From positions 1 to 64,000 of the forward strand of contig JACJZD010000004.1 in the NCBI GenBank assembly GCA_020635795.1: a DNA stretch of 64,000 bases, given 5' to 3'. The translations under genes were made by a program, and so were the position numbers. Of the stretch, positions 8,046 through 16,524 are shown piece after piece; position 1 is the first letter of the stretch, and each line of letters starts with the position of its first letter. The DNA comes from Flavobacteriales bacterium (GTDB lineage: Bacteria; Bacteroidota; Bacteroidia; Flavobacteriales_E; Vicingaceae). The notes under the pieces were generated by a model. It searched no databases, was not told where the DNA came from, and saw only the letters and a list, made by a program, of their open reading frames with translations.

Positions 8046-8630
8046 TTATTCTTTAATGATTTTATCTCGAGATATTATTTCCCCAAAAATATCTTTTGTT
8101 ATGATAAGATAGAAGCCGGAATTAAAATTCGTAATGTCCATTTTGTTATCATAAACTTCAAAAAGCTTTTTACCATCTATAGAAAATAATTCAATATTTT
8201 GTTTTTGATAACCAATAGAAAAGATACCTGTTGTAGGGTTAGGATTTACTTGATTTCGATAAGAATGGTTGGATATACTTTCAATGTTTAGTGGACAATT
8301 ATAAACAAAATATAAAGTAGTAATTCCACATAATTGTAGTTCAAAAGATTCATCACCATTAATTATAACATGGTCTTGTGTAGTAGCTACACCAATATTT
8401 GATGTGACGGTGTAATAGGTATTGTTTTGTGAAATAGAATTAAATATTGATATATAAGTAACTCCATACGCATTACTATTTAAGCTGTCACCAATATAGC
8501 GAATAGTATCGCCAATACAAACGTTTGTGATGTCACTACAATCCGTAATTATTTTTTCATGGATTGTTGCATTACTTTTTATCGGAAGAGTAAAAAGTAA
8601 TAATACTAGAAAATTTAATAAGCATTTCAT
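8046..8630 (-). CDS. Small secreted protein with T9SS type A sorting domain
   Basis: This 194-residue protein has a signal peptide (MKCLLNFLVLLLFTLPIKSNA) and a short body with several cysteines (CSDITNVCIGD, LQLCG, YNCPL). It ends in a T9SS type A sorting domain that starts at NPNPTTGIFSIGY and runs through the MDITNFNSGFYLI motif. It is therefore predicted to cross the outer membrane through the type IX system and be anchored or released at the surface. The ATG at 8630 is preferred over a TTG one codon upstream. The mature region is too short to name a function. The gene stands alone between the AsmA-like and pseudouridine synthase genes. Confidence 0.8.
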   Translation of the reverse strand: MKCLLNFLVLLLFTLPIKSNATIHEKIITDCSDITNVCIGDTIRYIGDSLNSNAYGVTYISIFNSISQNNTYYTVTSNIGVATTQDHVIINGDESFELQLCGITTLYFVYNCPLNIESISNHSYRNQVNPNPTTGIFSIGYQKQNIELFSIDGKKLFEVYDNKMDITNFNSGFYLIITKDIFGEIISRDKIIKE

Positions 8631-8708
8631 CAATTCAGGGACGAAATATTTTTAATAAAGGTTGTAATTCAAAAAAAGCCTTAATGAAGAAATGGTTAAT
8701 CTAAAAAA

Positions 8709-9692
8709 CTATTTCGGCAACATTTTAAAAATGTTCAATTCTTCAGTGGTTAAATAACGCCATTGTCCGCGAGATAAATCTTTCTTGGTTAAACCAGCAA
8801 AATATACACGATCAAGTTTAATAACTTGATAGCCTAAATGTTCAAAAATGCGTCGTACAATTCTATTTTTACCCGAATGAATTTCAATGCCAATTTCTCT
8901 TCTATCTTCTTTTTTACCAACATAACTCACTTCGTCAGCTTTAATCCATCCATCTTCTAATTCAATTCCTTCCGCAATTTGTTTTAAATGAGCTTGAGGC
9001 ACATTTTTATCGAGGGTAACTTGGTAGATTTTTTTAATTCCGTGTTTAGGATGAGTTAGTTTTTTTGCCAAGTCACCATCATTGGTAAACATCAATACTC
9101 CTGTGGTGTCTCTATCTAATCTTCCTACTGGATATACACGTTGTTTTAATTTGCCTACCAGCTGCATTACCGTTTTTCTGCCTTGTGGGTCGCTTACCGA
9201 TGTAATGAAGTTCTTTGGCTTGTTCATCAACAAATAAACTTTTTGTTCTTGTTTTATCGATTCGTTACCAACACTAACTTTATCATCTTCTTTAACTCGT
9301 GTGCCTAGCTCAGTAACTACAACTCCATTAACCGATACAGCTCCTGATAAAATTAAGGTGTCAGCCTCTCTTCGAGAACAAACTCCAGCGTGGGCTATGT
9401 AACGATTTAAACGCATAGTACCATCATCAACTCGTTTAACTGTTTTTGCAGCAGGGGTTGTTGACGGCTTGCTTAATGGTTTACGTTTAAATGGTAATTT
9501 AGAGCCCTCCCCACCCCTCCCGAAGGGAGGGCGAGAAGTTTTGGTTTCTTTTTTATCTGAAAATTCAGGTTTATCTGAACTTTTTGATGAAGAATTCTTT
9601 TTATCAGCAAATTTTGGTTTGCCTTTGTCTTTGGTAATAGTTTTTTTTCTATCCAATGATTTGGGTTTATCGTTTCGTTTTCGGTTTTCCAT
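8709..9692 (-). CDS. rluB: RluB/RsuA-family 23S rRNA pseudouridine synthase
   Basis: This 327-residue protein converts a specific uridine to pseudouridine, most likely in 23S rRNA. Residues 1-90 are a disordered Lys/Ser/Asp-rich extension, as is common in Bacteroidota RluB. An S4 RNA-binding domain follows (MRLNRYIAHAGVCSRREAD, from residue 93). The catalytic motif GRLDRDTTG is at 190-198, with Asp193 as the expected nucleophile. Residues 53-66 (SRPPFGRGGEGSKL) are encoded by a copy of the short GC-tract repeat, inserted in frame in the disordered tail. RluB is the likely identity, although RsuA and RluE share the fold. Confidence 0.9.
   Translation of the reverse strand: MENRKRNDKPKSLDRKKTITKDKGKPKFADKKNSSSKSSDKPEFSDKKETKTSRPPFGRGGEGSKLPFKRKPLSKPSTTPAAKTVKRVDDGTMRLNRYIAHAGVCSRREADTLILSGAVSVNGVVVTELGTRVKEDDKVSVGNESIKQEQKVYLLMNKPKNFITSVSDPQGRKTVMQLVGKLKQRVYPVGRLDRDTTGVLMFTNDGDLAKKLTHPKHGIKKIYQVTLDKNVPQAHLKQIAEGIELEDGWIKADEVSYVGKKEDRREIGIEIHSGKNRIVRRIFEHLGYQVIKLDRVYFAGLTKKDLSRGQWRYLTTEELNIFKMLPK
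9503..9533. repeat. Short GC-tract palindromic repeat, copy 2, inside rluB
   Basis: The core CCCTCCCGAAGGGAGGG is a hairpin with a GAA loop, preceded by CCCTCCCCA. It is nearly identical to the copy after clpP at 63874-63905. It keeps the rluB frame open and encodes part of the low-complexity N-terminal extension. Confidence 0.8.
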
Positions 9693-9738
9693 TTTGGTAG
9701 TTCGTGTATTGTAACTAGTGTTTCGTTTTTAGTTTTTT

Positions 9739-9769
9739 AGTCCCTCCTTCGGAGGGGTTGGGGAGGCTT
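9739..9769. repeat. Short GC-tract palindromic repeat, copy 3
   Basis: TCCCTCCTTCGGAGGGG is followed by TTGGGGAGGC. This is the same family as the copy at 9503, in the opposite orientation. It occupies the gap between the metG stop codon and the rluB start, and with the following T-run could act as a terminator. Confidence 0.75.
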
Positions 9770-11812
9770 TTACCTAATTTCTCCGCCATTATCTATGGCT
9801 TTTTCTGGTGAAATAAAAGCCAAGCTTCCTTCGTTGTTTTCTGCCATTAAAATCATTCCTTTCGATTCAATTCCTCTAATTTTTCGGGGGGCAAGATTCA
9901 TTAAAATAGAAACTTGTTTACCAATAATATCTTCAGGCTTGTAGTGTTGTGCAATACCAGAAACTACTGTACGAACATCAATCCCTGTATCAACTGTAAG
10001 TTTTAATAATTTATCAGCATCAGGATGTTTTTCGGCAGCTAAAATGGTAACTACTCTAATATCCATTTTGGTAAAATCATCAAAAGTTATTTCGTCTTTC
10101 ATTGGTTTTGCTTTTGGGTTAGATTGTTTAACGGTTGTTTTCTTTAATTTTTCAATTTGAGCATCAATGGCTTCATCTTCTATTTTTTCAAACAGTAATT
10201 CAGTAGGGTTTATTTGATGTCCAGTTTTCAGTTCAGTAGCATCTGAAGCATTTAAAATATGAATAAGTTTTTCGGAAGTTTTTGGTAAAAATGGCTTGAA
10301 AATTTCACTTAATGCCAAACACAATTGCAAGGAAACATTCAAAATGGTTTGCACTCGAACTTCATCGGTTTTATACAATTTCCAAGGTTCGTTATCGGCT
10401 AGATATTTATTTCCTATTCGAGCCAAAGTCATGGCTTCGGTTTGAGCATCTCTAAATTTGTAGCTTTCAATAAGTTCGTTTACTTTTTGTTGAGCGGCTG
10501 ATATAGCTCCTAATACGTCTTTGTCGTTTTGTGTTAATGTATTTTGGTTAGGAACTTTCCCTTCGTAATATTTATGAGTTAAAACAACTGTTCGGTTTAC
10601 AAAGTTTCCGAAAATGGCTACCAATTCGCTGTTAATTCTAGCTTGATAATCTTTCCAAGTAAATTCGCTGTCTTTGGTTTCTGGAGCTATAGAAGTTAAA
10701 ACGTAACGCAATTCATCTTGTTTGTTCGGAAAATCTTCTAAATATTCGTGTAACCATACTGCCCAATTACGTGATGTAGAAATTTTATCGCCTTCTAAAT
10801 TTAGAAATTCGTTGGCAGGAACATTGGTTGGCAAAATAAAATCAGCGTGTTCTTTTAATATAATGGGGAAAATAATTCCATGAAAAACAATGTTATCTTT
10901 TCCAATAAAATGAATCAACTGAGTATCTTCATTTTTCCAATAATCTTCCCAGTTTTTATTGTTGTCGGCAGCCCATTGCTTGGTTGCAGATATATATCCA
11001 ATTGGAGCATCAAACCAAACGTACAACACTTTTCCTTCAGCACCTTCAACTGGAACTTTTACCCCCCAATCTAAATCGCGTGTAATGGAGCGAGGTTGTA
11101 ATCCGTTGTCAATCCAACTTTTACACTGACCCAACACTTGTTTACGCCATTCGTTCGGGTTGTGATGTTGCTTTCCATCTAATATCCCAGTTTCTATCCA
11201 TTTTTTTAACCAGTCTTCATGTTTGTTCATCGGTAAAAACCAATGTGTAGTTTCTTTTAAAACAGGAGTTTTACCACTCAAGGTAGAAATAGGGTTTATT
11301 AATTCGTTGGCATTTAAACTAGATCCACATTTTTCGCACTGGTCGCCATAAGCACCAGCAGAGCTACATTTCGGACAAGTCCCGGTAACATATCTATCAG
11401 CTAAAAATTGTTGGTGTTCTTCGTCAAAAAATTGCTCGTTGGTTTCTTGGGTAAAAGCTCCTTTATCGTATAAGGTTTTAAAAAATTCTGCAGCTGTTTC
11501 GTGGTGTAAAGGTGATGAAGTTCGGTGATAAATATCGAAATGAATGCCAAAATCGGCAAACGAATCTCTGATTAAAATATGATTTTTATCTACAATTTCT
11601 TGTGGTGTACAGCCTTCCTTTTTTGCACGCAATGTAATAGCAGCACCATGCTCATCAGAACCACAAATAAAAGCCACATCGTTGCCTTTTGCTTTTAAAT
11701 ATCTAACAAAAATATCAGCTGGTAAGTAAGCACCAGCAATATGCCCCAAATGTAAAGGACCATTGGCATAAGGTAATGCAGCAGTAACAGTATATCGTTT
11801 TGGTGTGTTCAT
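9770..11812 (-). CDS. metG: Methionyl-tRNA synthetase
   Basis: MetRS charges tRNA-Met. The class I HIGH-type motif appears as PLHLGHIAG near the N-terminus. A zinc knuckle CPKCSSAGAYGDQCEKCG follows, and the KMSKS-type loop is the variant DKISTSRNW. The last 110 residues form a C-terminal EMAPII/OB tRNA-binding domain (FDDFTKMDIRVVTILAAEKHPDADKL), giving about 680 residues, the usual length for the dimeric form. An in-frame ATG six codons upstream (11830) exists, but it lies inside the intergenic repeat (CGAAATGACA), so the ATG at 11812 (MNTPKRYTVTAALPYANG) is preferred. A TAACTTTG box on the minus strand at 11933-11926 could be its promoter. Confidence 0.96.
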   Translation of the reverse strand: MNTPKRYTVTAALPYANGPLHLGHIAGAYLPADIFVRYLKAKGNDVAFICGSDEHGAAITLRAKKEGCTPQEIVDKNHILIRDSFADFGIHFDIYHRTSSPLHHETAAEFFKTLYDKGAFTQETNEQFFDEEHQQFLADRYVTGTCPKCSSAGAYGDQCEKCGSSLNANELINPISTLSGKTPVLKETTHWFLPMNKHEDWLKKWIETGILDGKQHHNPNEWRKQVLGQCKSWIDNGLQPRSITRDLDWGVKVPVEGAEGKVLYVWFDAPIGYISATKQWAADNNKNWEDYWKNEDTQLIHFIGKDNIVFHGIIFPIILKEHADFILPTNVPANEFLNLEGDKISTSRNWAVWLHEYLEDFPNKQDELRYVLTSIAPETKDSEFTWKDYQARINSELVAIFGNFVNRTVVLTHKYYEGKVPNQNTLTQNDKDVLGAISAAQQKVNELIESYKFRDAQTEAMTLARIGNKYLADNEPWKLYKTDEVRVQTILNVSLQLCLALSEIFKPFLPKTSEKLIHILNASDATELKTGHQINPTELLFEKIEDEAIDAQIEKLKKTTVKQSNPKAKPMKDEITFDDFTKMDIRVVTILAAEKHPDADKLLKLTVDTGIDVRTVVSGIAQHYKPEDIIGKQVSILMNLAPRKIRGIESKGMILMAENNEGSLAFISPEKAIDNGGEIR

Positions 11813-11821
11813 AAATTTTTT

Positions 11822-11912
11822 GCTTGTCATTTCGACCTTGTGGAGAAATCTTGTTACTTTGGAAAGTATTATTTACAAGATTTCTTGGCTTTGCTCGGAA
11901 CGACCTTTTTTG
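11822..11912. repeat. TGTCATTTCGA-type intergenic repeat with inverted halves
   Basis: The stretch begins CTTGTCATTTCGACCTTG. It contains the inverted pair GAGAAATCTTG (11843-11853) and CAAGATTTCTT (11876-11886), and continues with GGCTTTGCTCGGAACGACC. The arms can fold into a hairpin of about 45 nt. The word set resembles that of the repeat at 5204-5277. It lies between metG and the LD-carboxypeptidase gene and overlaps the possible upstream metG start. Confidence 0.65.
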
Positions 11913-11963
11913 TTAAAAGCGATTGCAAAGTTACATTTAGTATTTTAATTTAATAATGTAAAT

Positions 11964-12863
11964 ATGGAAAAACCACCAAGTTTAAAAAAAGGAGATAAAA
12001 TCGCCATTATTTCTACTGCTCGTAAAATCTTTAAAATAGAGTTAGAACCTGCAGTAGCTATTATAAAATCGTGGGGATTAGAACCCGTTTTTGGCAAAAA
12101 CTTGTTTAATGAAAACCATCAATTTTCGGGTACAACCAAAGAACGAGTTGCTGATTTACAAAATGCGTTGGACAATTCAGAAATTAAAGCGATTATTTGT
12201 GCTAGAGGTGGTTATGGAACAGTTCAAGTTATTGATCAAATTGATTTTTCCAATTTTAAAAAGAACCCGAAATGGATAGTTGGTTATAGCGATGTAACGG
12301 TTTTACATAATCACATCAATACCAATTTTAACATACAAACTTTGCATGCTAGTATGCCAATTAATTTTGCTACAAATACTAAAGAGGCATTAGAAAGTTT
12401 AAAGGAAACCTTATTTGGAGCTTTACCTATTTACACTTGCGATGTTGATGAATTGAATAAACTAGGAGATGCTACTGGAGAGCTGGTAGGAGGAAATTTG
12501 TCAATTATTTACAGTTTAACTGGAACGCGGTCGCAAATTAATACGAAAGGAAAAATACTGTTTTTGGAAGATTTGGATGAATACCTTTATCATATTGACC
12601 GTATGATGATGAATTTAAAACTAGCTGGACTATTAACAGAGTTGAAAGGATTGATTGTTGGAGGCATGAGTGACATGAACGATAATACGGTTCCGTATGG
12701 AAAAACAGCTAAACAAATAATTTTTGATGTTGTTAAAGAGTACAACTACCCAGTTTGTTTTGAGTTTCCTGCTGGGCATATTAAGGATAACAGAGCTTTA
12801 ATGATGGGTGCAGAGGTTGATTTAAAAGTTAGTAAAAATGAAGTTGAATTGAGTTTTAAATAA
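11964..12863 (+). CDS. ldcA: LD-carboxypeptidase, peptidase family S66
   Basis: S66 LD-carboxypeptidases remove the terminal D-Ala from murein tetrapeptides during peptidoglycan recycling. The 299-residue protein matches the family in length. The nucleophile Ser109 is in GYSDVT, the catalytic Glu202 in LEDLDEYLY and His272 in AGHIKDNRA, giving the expected Ser-Glu-His triad. There is no signal peptide, so it should act in the cytoplasm. The downstream yraN gene starts 7 bp after the stop and is probably co-transcribed. The microcin-immunity MccF type is a related alternative, but the housekeeping role is more likely. Confidence 0.92.
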   Translation: MEKPPSLKKGDKIAIISTARKIFKIELEPAVAIIKSWGLEPVFGKNLFNENHQFSGTTKERVADLQNALDNSEIKAIICARGGYGTVQVIDQIDFSNFKKNPKWIVGYSDVTVLHNHINTNFNIQTLHASMPINFATNTKEALESLKETLFGALPIYTCDVDELNKLGDATGELVGGNLSIIYSLTGTRSQINTKGKILFLEDLDEYLYHIDRMMMNLKLAGLLTELKGLIVGGMSDMNDNTVPYGKTAKQIIFDVVKEYNYPVCFEFPAGHIKDNRALMMGAEVDLKVSKNEVELSFK

Positions 12864-12870
12864 AATTGAT

Positions 12871-13233
12871 TTGGCAAAGCACAATACTCTAGGACAAAAA
12901 GGGGAAGAATTGGCAGTAGATTTCCTAATAAAATTGGGATACACTATTGTAGAAACCAATTGGCACGAAAAGAAATTTGAAATTGACATTATTGCTCGTG
13001 ATAATAACGAGTTGGTTTTTATAGAAGTGAAAACACGTTCAACCAATTATTTTGGAAATCCAGCAGAAGCAGTAAACTTATCGAAACAAAAACATTTGAT
13101 TGAAGGAGCAAATTATTACCTCGAAACTAACGAAATTGATTTAGATTGCAGATTTGATGTTGTTGCCATTGTAAAAAACAATAATGAACAAAAAATAGAA
13201 CACATCAAAGATGCATTCTACCCTGAAGCATAA
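12871..13233 (+). CDS. yraN: YraN/UPF0102 endonuclease-like protein
   Basis: This 120-residue protein has the family pattern: LGQKGEELAVDFLIKLGYTIVETNW, then EIDIIARDNNELVFIEVKTR. The latter matches the D...E-x-K core of the restriction-endonuclease-like fold. The molecular role of YraN is not settled in the literature I know; a DNA-processing role is inferred from the fold. The start is TTG at 12871, 7 bp downstream of ldcA, because no in-frame ATG precedes the conserved LGQKGE motif. The length is typical of the family. Confidence 0.9.
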   Translation: MAKHNTLGQKGEELAVDFLIKLGYTIVETNWHEKKFEIDIIARDNNELVFIEVKTRSTNYFGNPAEAVNLSKQKHLIEGANYYLETNEIDLDCRFDVVAIVKNNNEQKIEHIKDAFYPEA

Positions 13234-13236
13234 TTC

Positions 13237-13734
13237 TTAAAACTTCACCGATACGCCAATCTTACCACCCGAAGTAGCATTTCCACCACCAAGCTCTAGG
13301 TTAATACCAATTTTATCGTTAAAGTAGTAACGACCACCAATTTGTAGACCTAAGCCTAAGCCTGATGTACGTTTTCCTTTGTATCCGCTAGAAGAACTCC
13401 AAGCATAAAAACCAACATTTAACCCACCATACACATCGTATTTTGATTCAAGATCTAATAATCCATTGAAATGGTAATTGGCATTAGCAGAGAATCCGTA
13501 AACTTTGTGGCTGTATTTGGTATTAAAATATTCGTCATTATATGAACGGTATGAGAACTCGGCACCAGCAGTAATATCTTCGTGTACACCATAATCAAAA
13601 CCAACATAAACTGGCAAACCATAAGTAGAAAATCCAAAACCTGCATTTAACTGTGCTTGACCAACAGCAATAGGATTTTGAGCAAATAATACTGACGATA
13701 ATGCAAGGCAGATAATTAAGAATGTTTTTTTCAT
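13237..13734 (-). CDS. Small outer-membrane beta-barrel protein
   Basis: This 165-residue protein has a clear signal peptide (MKKTFLIICLALSSVLFAQ) and a body of alternating hydrophobic and polar residues with many Gly, Tyr and Phe, ending in a strand with terminal Phe (IGVSVKF). This fits an eight-stranded outer-membrane barrel. It converges with yraN, with only 3 bp between stop codons. No substrate or partner can be inferred. The barrel at 17794-18360 is a similar type but not obviously a close paralogue. Confidence 0.8.
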   Translation of the reverse strand: MKKTFLIICLALSSVLFAQNPIAVGQAQLNAGFGFSTYGLPVYVGFDYGVHEDITAGAEFSYRSYNDEYFNTKYSHKVYGFSANANYHFNGLLDLESKYDVYGGLNVGFYAWSSSSGYKGKRTSGLGLGLQIGGRYYFNDKIGINLELGGGNATSGGKIGVSVKF

Positions 13735-13777
13735 GTTAGCGGATTTTAGTTAATGCGAAATTAGGCTTAAAAATGGC

Positions 13778-14668
13778 TTAAAAACCTCTTTGATACTGTT
13801 TTCTTAAGTTAGCGATTTCTGGATGGTTGATAGCTAAATCGATTTGATTTAAAAAAAGTTGTTTGTCTTTTCCTAAAACACCTTTAAGCACCAAATGATT
13901 AGAGGCGTGGTCGCTTCTAAAAATGGTTTCATTTAATTCTAAATGCTCCATAAAAATTTTCATCTCATCAAACAATTCAGGTAAATGGAGTGGAATAAAT
14001 TCTCCTTGATACCTTGATTTAAAATGTTCCATTCCTTTGTGGGCTGTTAAAACAAGAGTTGAAGCATATTTAGGTTGAGTTTCGTTAAGCACTTTGGCTG
14101 AATTTATAGCGTGTTGCTTCGTTAACATCTTTCCGCCAACTCCGTTTATTATCATTACCGAACTGTTTATTTCAGCTTTTTTGGCTTTGTTAATTCCCGA
14201 AACTATCGAGTCAAATGTTTCTCCTTTTTGTATAGCGTTTAATACTTCATTATCGCCCGATTCTATTCCAACATAAAGCAAGGTTAAACCAGCTTGTTGC
14301 AGTTCTTGTAGTTCAGTAGCAGATTTTCGATTAATGTTTTCTGGCGTAGCATAAGTAGATACACGTTGTAATTTTGGGAAGGTTTGACGTAGTTTATTTA
14401 ATATCCTCAATAATCTATCGGTAGAAAGTACCATAGGGTCGCCATCGGCTAAAAATACTTTTCTAACTTCATTTTTATAAGGGATAAAAGCGTCGATATC
14501 TTTAAAAATATCTTCCTCTTTTCGAGGTTTAAATTTTTTTGAAGTGTACATCTCACAAAAAGCACACTTGTTGTAAGAGCAACCTAAAGTAACTTGTATA
14601 ATTAAGGAGTAGGCTTCGCTTGGTGGACGAAACAAAGGCTCATCATAATTAATAGGGTAGTGATACAT
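13778..14668 (-). CDS. Radical SAM protein
   Basis: This 296-residue protein binds a 4Fe-4S cluster that cleaves S-adenosylmethionine. The cluster cysteines are C30, C35 and C38 in GCSYNKCAFCEMY. The CX4CX2C spacing differs by one from the canonical CX3CX2C but is known in this subfamily. The motif FLADGDPMVLS and the later YVGIESGDNEVL follow the radical SAM barrel pattern. The start ATG overlaps the stop of the upstream DEAD-box gene (TAATG), so translation is probably coupled. The substrate is unknown. Confidence 0.9.
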   Translation of the reverse strand: MYHYPINYDEPLFRPPSEAYSLIIQVTLGCSYNKCAFCEMYTSKKFKPRKEEDIFKDIDAFIPYKNEVRKVFLADGDPMVLSTDRLLRILNKLRQTFPKLQRVSTYATPENINRKSATELQELQQAGLTLLYVGIESGDNEVLNAIQKGETFDSIVSGINKAKKAEINSSVMIINGVGGKMLTKQHAINSAKVLNETQPKYASTLVLTAHKGMEHFKSRYQGEFIPLHLPELFDEMKIFMEHLELNETIFRSDHASNHLVLKGVLGKDKQLFLNQIDLAINHPEIANLRKQYQRGF

Positions 14669-15882
14669 TAGTTTGGTTTGGTAAATTTTTTCTTGGTGTG
14701 AAATTTCTTTTTCTTAAAAGAAGGTCTTTTTGTTGGGTCATAGGTTGGACCTTCATCAAACCCTTCTGGTAAAGCTATTTTTGGAACTTCTTTTTCAATC
14801 AGTTTTTCAATTTTAGCAAAATCGTAGCATTGTTCAGCATTAATAAATGTTAATGCCACACCTTTGTTATCACCTCTAGCTGTTCTTCCAATACGGTGAA
14901 CATAATCTTCTTCGTCACGGGGTACTTCATAGTTAATAACCAAGTTTATTCCTTTAATATCAATACCTCTGGCTAAAATATCGGTAGCAACCAAAACGCG
15001 TACTTTTTTGTTGGTGAAATCAAGTAAAACTTGTTCACGTTCTTTTTGGTCTAAATCCGATTGAATACCTTTTGCTTGGATTCCTGCTCTAGCCAAGGCA
15101 TTGGTAATTTCTTTTACCATCACTTTTTTACCTGTAAAAATCAAAACATGCTCAAAATTTGTTTTGGTAAGTATGGATTTGATAAGTGCAATTTTCTGAC
15201 CATCATGAACCAAATAAGCTCCTTGTTTAATGCCCTCGTTGGGCTTAGAAATGGCAATATTTATTGTAACAGGGTCTTTTAACAGTTGGTTGGCTAACGA
15301 CCTAATTTTGGGTGGAAAAGTAGCCGAAAACAATAGGTTTTGACGGTTTTTTGGAAGCTGTTCGGCAATTTTCATAATGTCTTCGTTAAAACCCATATCT
15401 AACATACGGTCGGCTTCATCTAAAATAAAGTGTTTTACACCAGAAGTATCAAAATACCCCATGTTTAAATGCGACATAAAACGACCAGGTGTACAAACTA
15501 TAATATCGGCACCGGTTAACAAAGCATTTTTTTCTGAGTCAAAACTTTTGCCATCACCACCTCCATAAATAGCAATAGAAGTAGCATTGGTAAAATAACT
15601 CAACCCTTCAATTTGTTGATCAATTTGTATGGCTAACTCTCTAGTCGGGACAATAACAATTGTACTAACTTTTCCTTGATTCGGGTTTTTACAAATTAAA
15701 TTTAAGATAGGGAGTATAAAAGCTGCTGTTTTTCCAGTACCAGTTTGTGCACAAGCAATTACATCTTTTCGTTGTAAAACATGTGGAATAGATTGTTCTT
15801 GTATTGGGGTAGGCTTTGTAAAACCCATGGCATCTAGGGCTTCTATTACTTGAGGTTCAAAACCGAAATCGGTAAAATTCAT
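14668..15882 (-). CDS. DEAD-box ATP-dependent RNA helicase, RhlE-like
   Basis: This 404-residue protein has the full motif set. The Q motif is near the start (GFTKPTPIQEQSIP), motif I is AQTGTGKT at 45-52, and motif II is DEAD at 155-158. Motif III SAT and motif VI HRIGRTAR follow. The tail is Lys-rich (KKKKFHTKKKFTKPN), a common RNA-binding extension. DEAD-box proteins of this type help ribosome assembly and mRNA remodelling, especially in the cold. It forms a two-gene operon with the downstream radical SAM gene. RhlE is the closest named relative, but the exact subfamily is uncertain. Confidence 0.92.
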   Translation of the reverse strand: MNFTDFGFEPQVIEALDAMGFTKPTPIQEQSIPHVLQRKDVIACAQTGTGKTAAFILPILNLICKNPNQGKVSTIVIVPTRELAIQIDQQIEGLSYFTNATSIAIYGGGDGKSFDSEKNALLTGADIIVCTPGRFMSHLNMGYFDTSGVKHFILDEADRMLDMGFNEDIMKIAEQLPKNRQNLLFSATFPPKIRSLANQLLKDPVTINIAISKPNEGIKQGAYLVHDGQKIALIKSILTKTNFEHVLIFTGKKVMVKEITNALARAGIQAKGIQSDLDQKEREQVLLDFTNKKVRVLVATDILARGIDIKGINLVINYEVPRDEEDYVHRIGRTARGDNKGVALTFINAEQCYDFAKIEKLIEKEVPKIALPEGFDEGPTYDPTKRPSFKKKKFHTKKKFTKPN

Positions 15883-15920
15883 TTATAATGTGGTATTTAA
15901 AATATTGGGTGTTAAGGTAA

Positions 15921-16445
15921 TCAAATTATTTCTAGCATTTTTTTTGCGTGGATGTCGGCATTGTTTATCGATTTGGTTTTAGCCTCTTCAGAGTATCCGC
16001 CAATTTCATGTGAAACTAACGTGGTAATGTATTCCATTTTACAATAATCTGCCAAACCTTTAAACGGAAAAACTATTTTTTCAACCACTTCTACTGGGTA
16101 ATCTTTTACAGAACTGCCCGTTGTGAACGAAACAATAATTTTTTTACCTTCAAGTTGATATATTCCTTTTCCAAAGGCAAAACCAAACGTAAAAACGCTA
16201 TCAATCCATTCTTTTAGCAAACTCGGTACTCCATACCAAAACAAAGGGTATTGAAAAACTACGATATCAGCTTTTAAAAGAGCTTCTTGTTCAGCTTTTA
16301 CATCAATTTTAAAATCAGGATATAGTGAAGTTAAATTTCTTACTTCAGTATTATCGTAAGCAGAAACAATATTGCTAATGTGTTTGTTTGCGATAGATTG
16401 CTCAATGTTTGGGTGAGCCAATATCATTAAAACGTTTGAAGACAT
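15921..16445 (-). CDS. NAD(P)H-dependent oxidoreductase, flavodoxin-2 fold
   Basis: This 174-residue protein resembles KefF, MdaB and other NAD(P)H quinone reductases. It shows the FMN-binding start (MILAHPNIEQS) and the segment QYPLFWYGVPSLLKEWIDSVFTFGFAFG, which is characteristic of the family's flavin and nicotinamide pocket. It probably reduces quinones using FMN in the cytoplasm. No Kef-type potassium channel gene is adjacent, so a regulatory partner is not supported here. It is divergent from the hydrolase gene at 16525. Confidence 0.88.
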   Translation of the reverse strand: MSSNVLMILAHPNIEQSIANKHISNIVSAYDNTEVRNLTSLYPDFKIDVKAEQEALLKADIVVFQYPLFWYGVPSLLKEWIDSVFTFGFAFGKGIYQLEGKKIIVSFTTGSSVKDYPVEVVEKIVFPFKGLADYCKMEYITTLVSHEIGGYSEEAKTKSINNADIHAKKMLEII

Positions 16446-16511
16446 TTAGTGGCAGAAATTTAATTATCAATCAAAGTTCGGATTTTGTTTCATAAAAAAC
16501 ACGAATAAAGT

Positions 16512-16519
16512 TAATTTTG
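16512..16519 (+). promoter_or_regulatory. Candidate -7 element TAATTTTG before the hydrolase gene
   Basis: TAATTTTG matches the Bacteroidota -7 consensus TAnnTTTG exactly. The hydrolase ATG starts 6 bp downstream, so transcription would begin at or very near the start codon. No well-spaced TTG is present at -33 (the closest TTG is 24 bp upstream), so support is limited. Confidence 0.35.
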
Positions 16520-16524
16520 CAAGC

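Noticed and set aside
11831..11963. SAM or T-box-type riboswitch before metG
   Set aside because: The region is a repeat with a simple hairpin and no conserved riboswitch core was seen.
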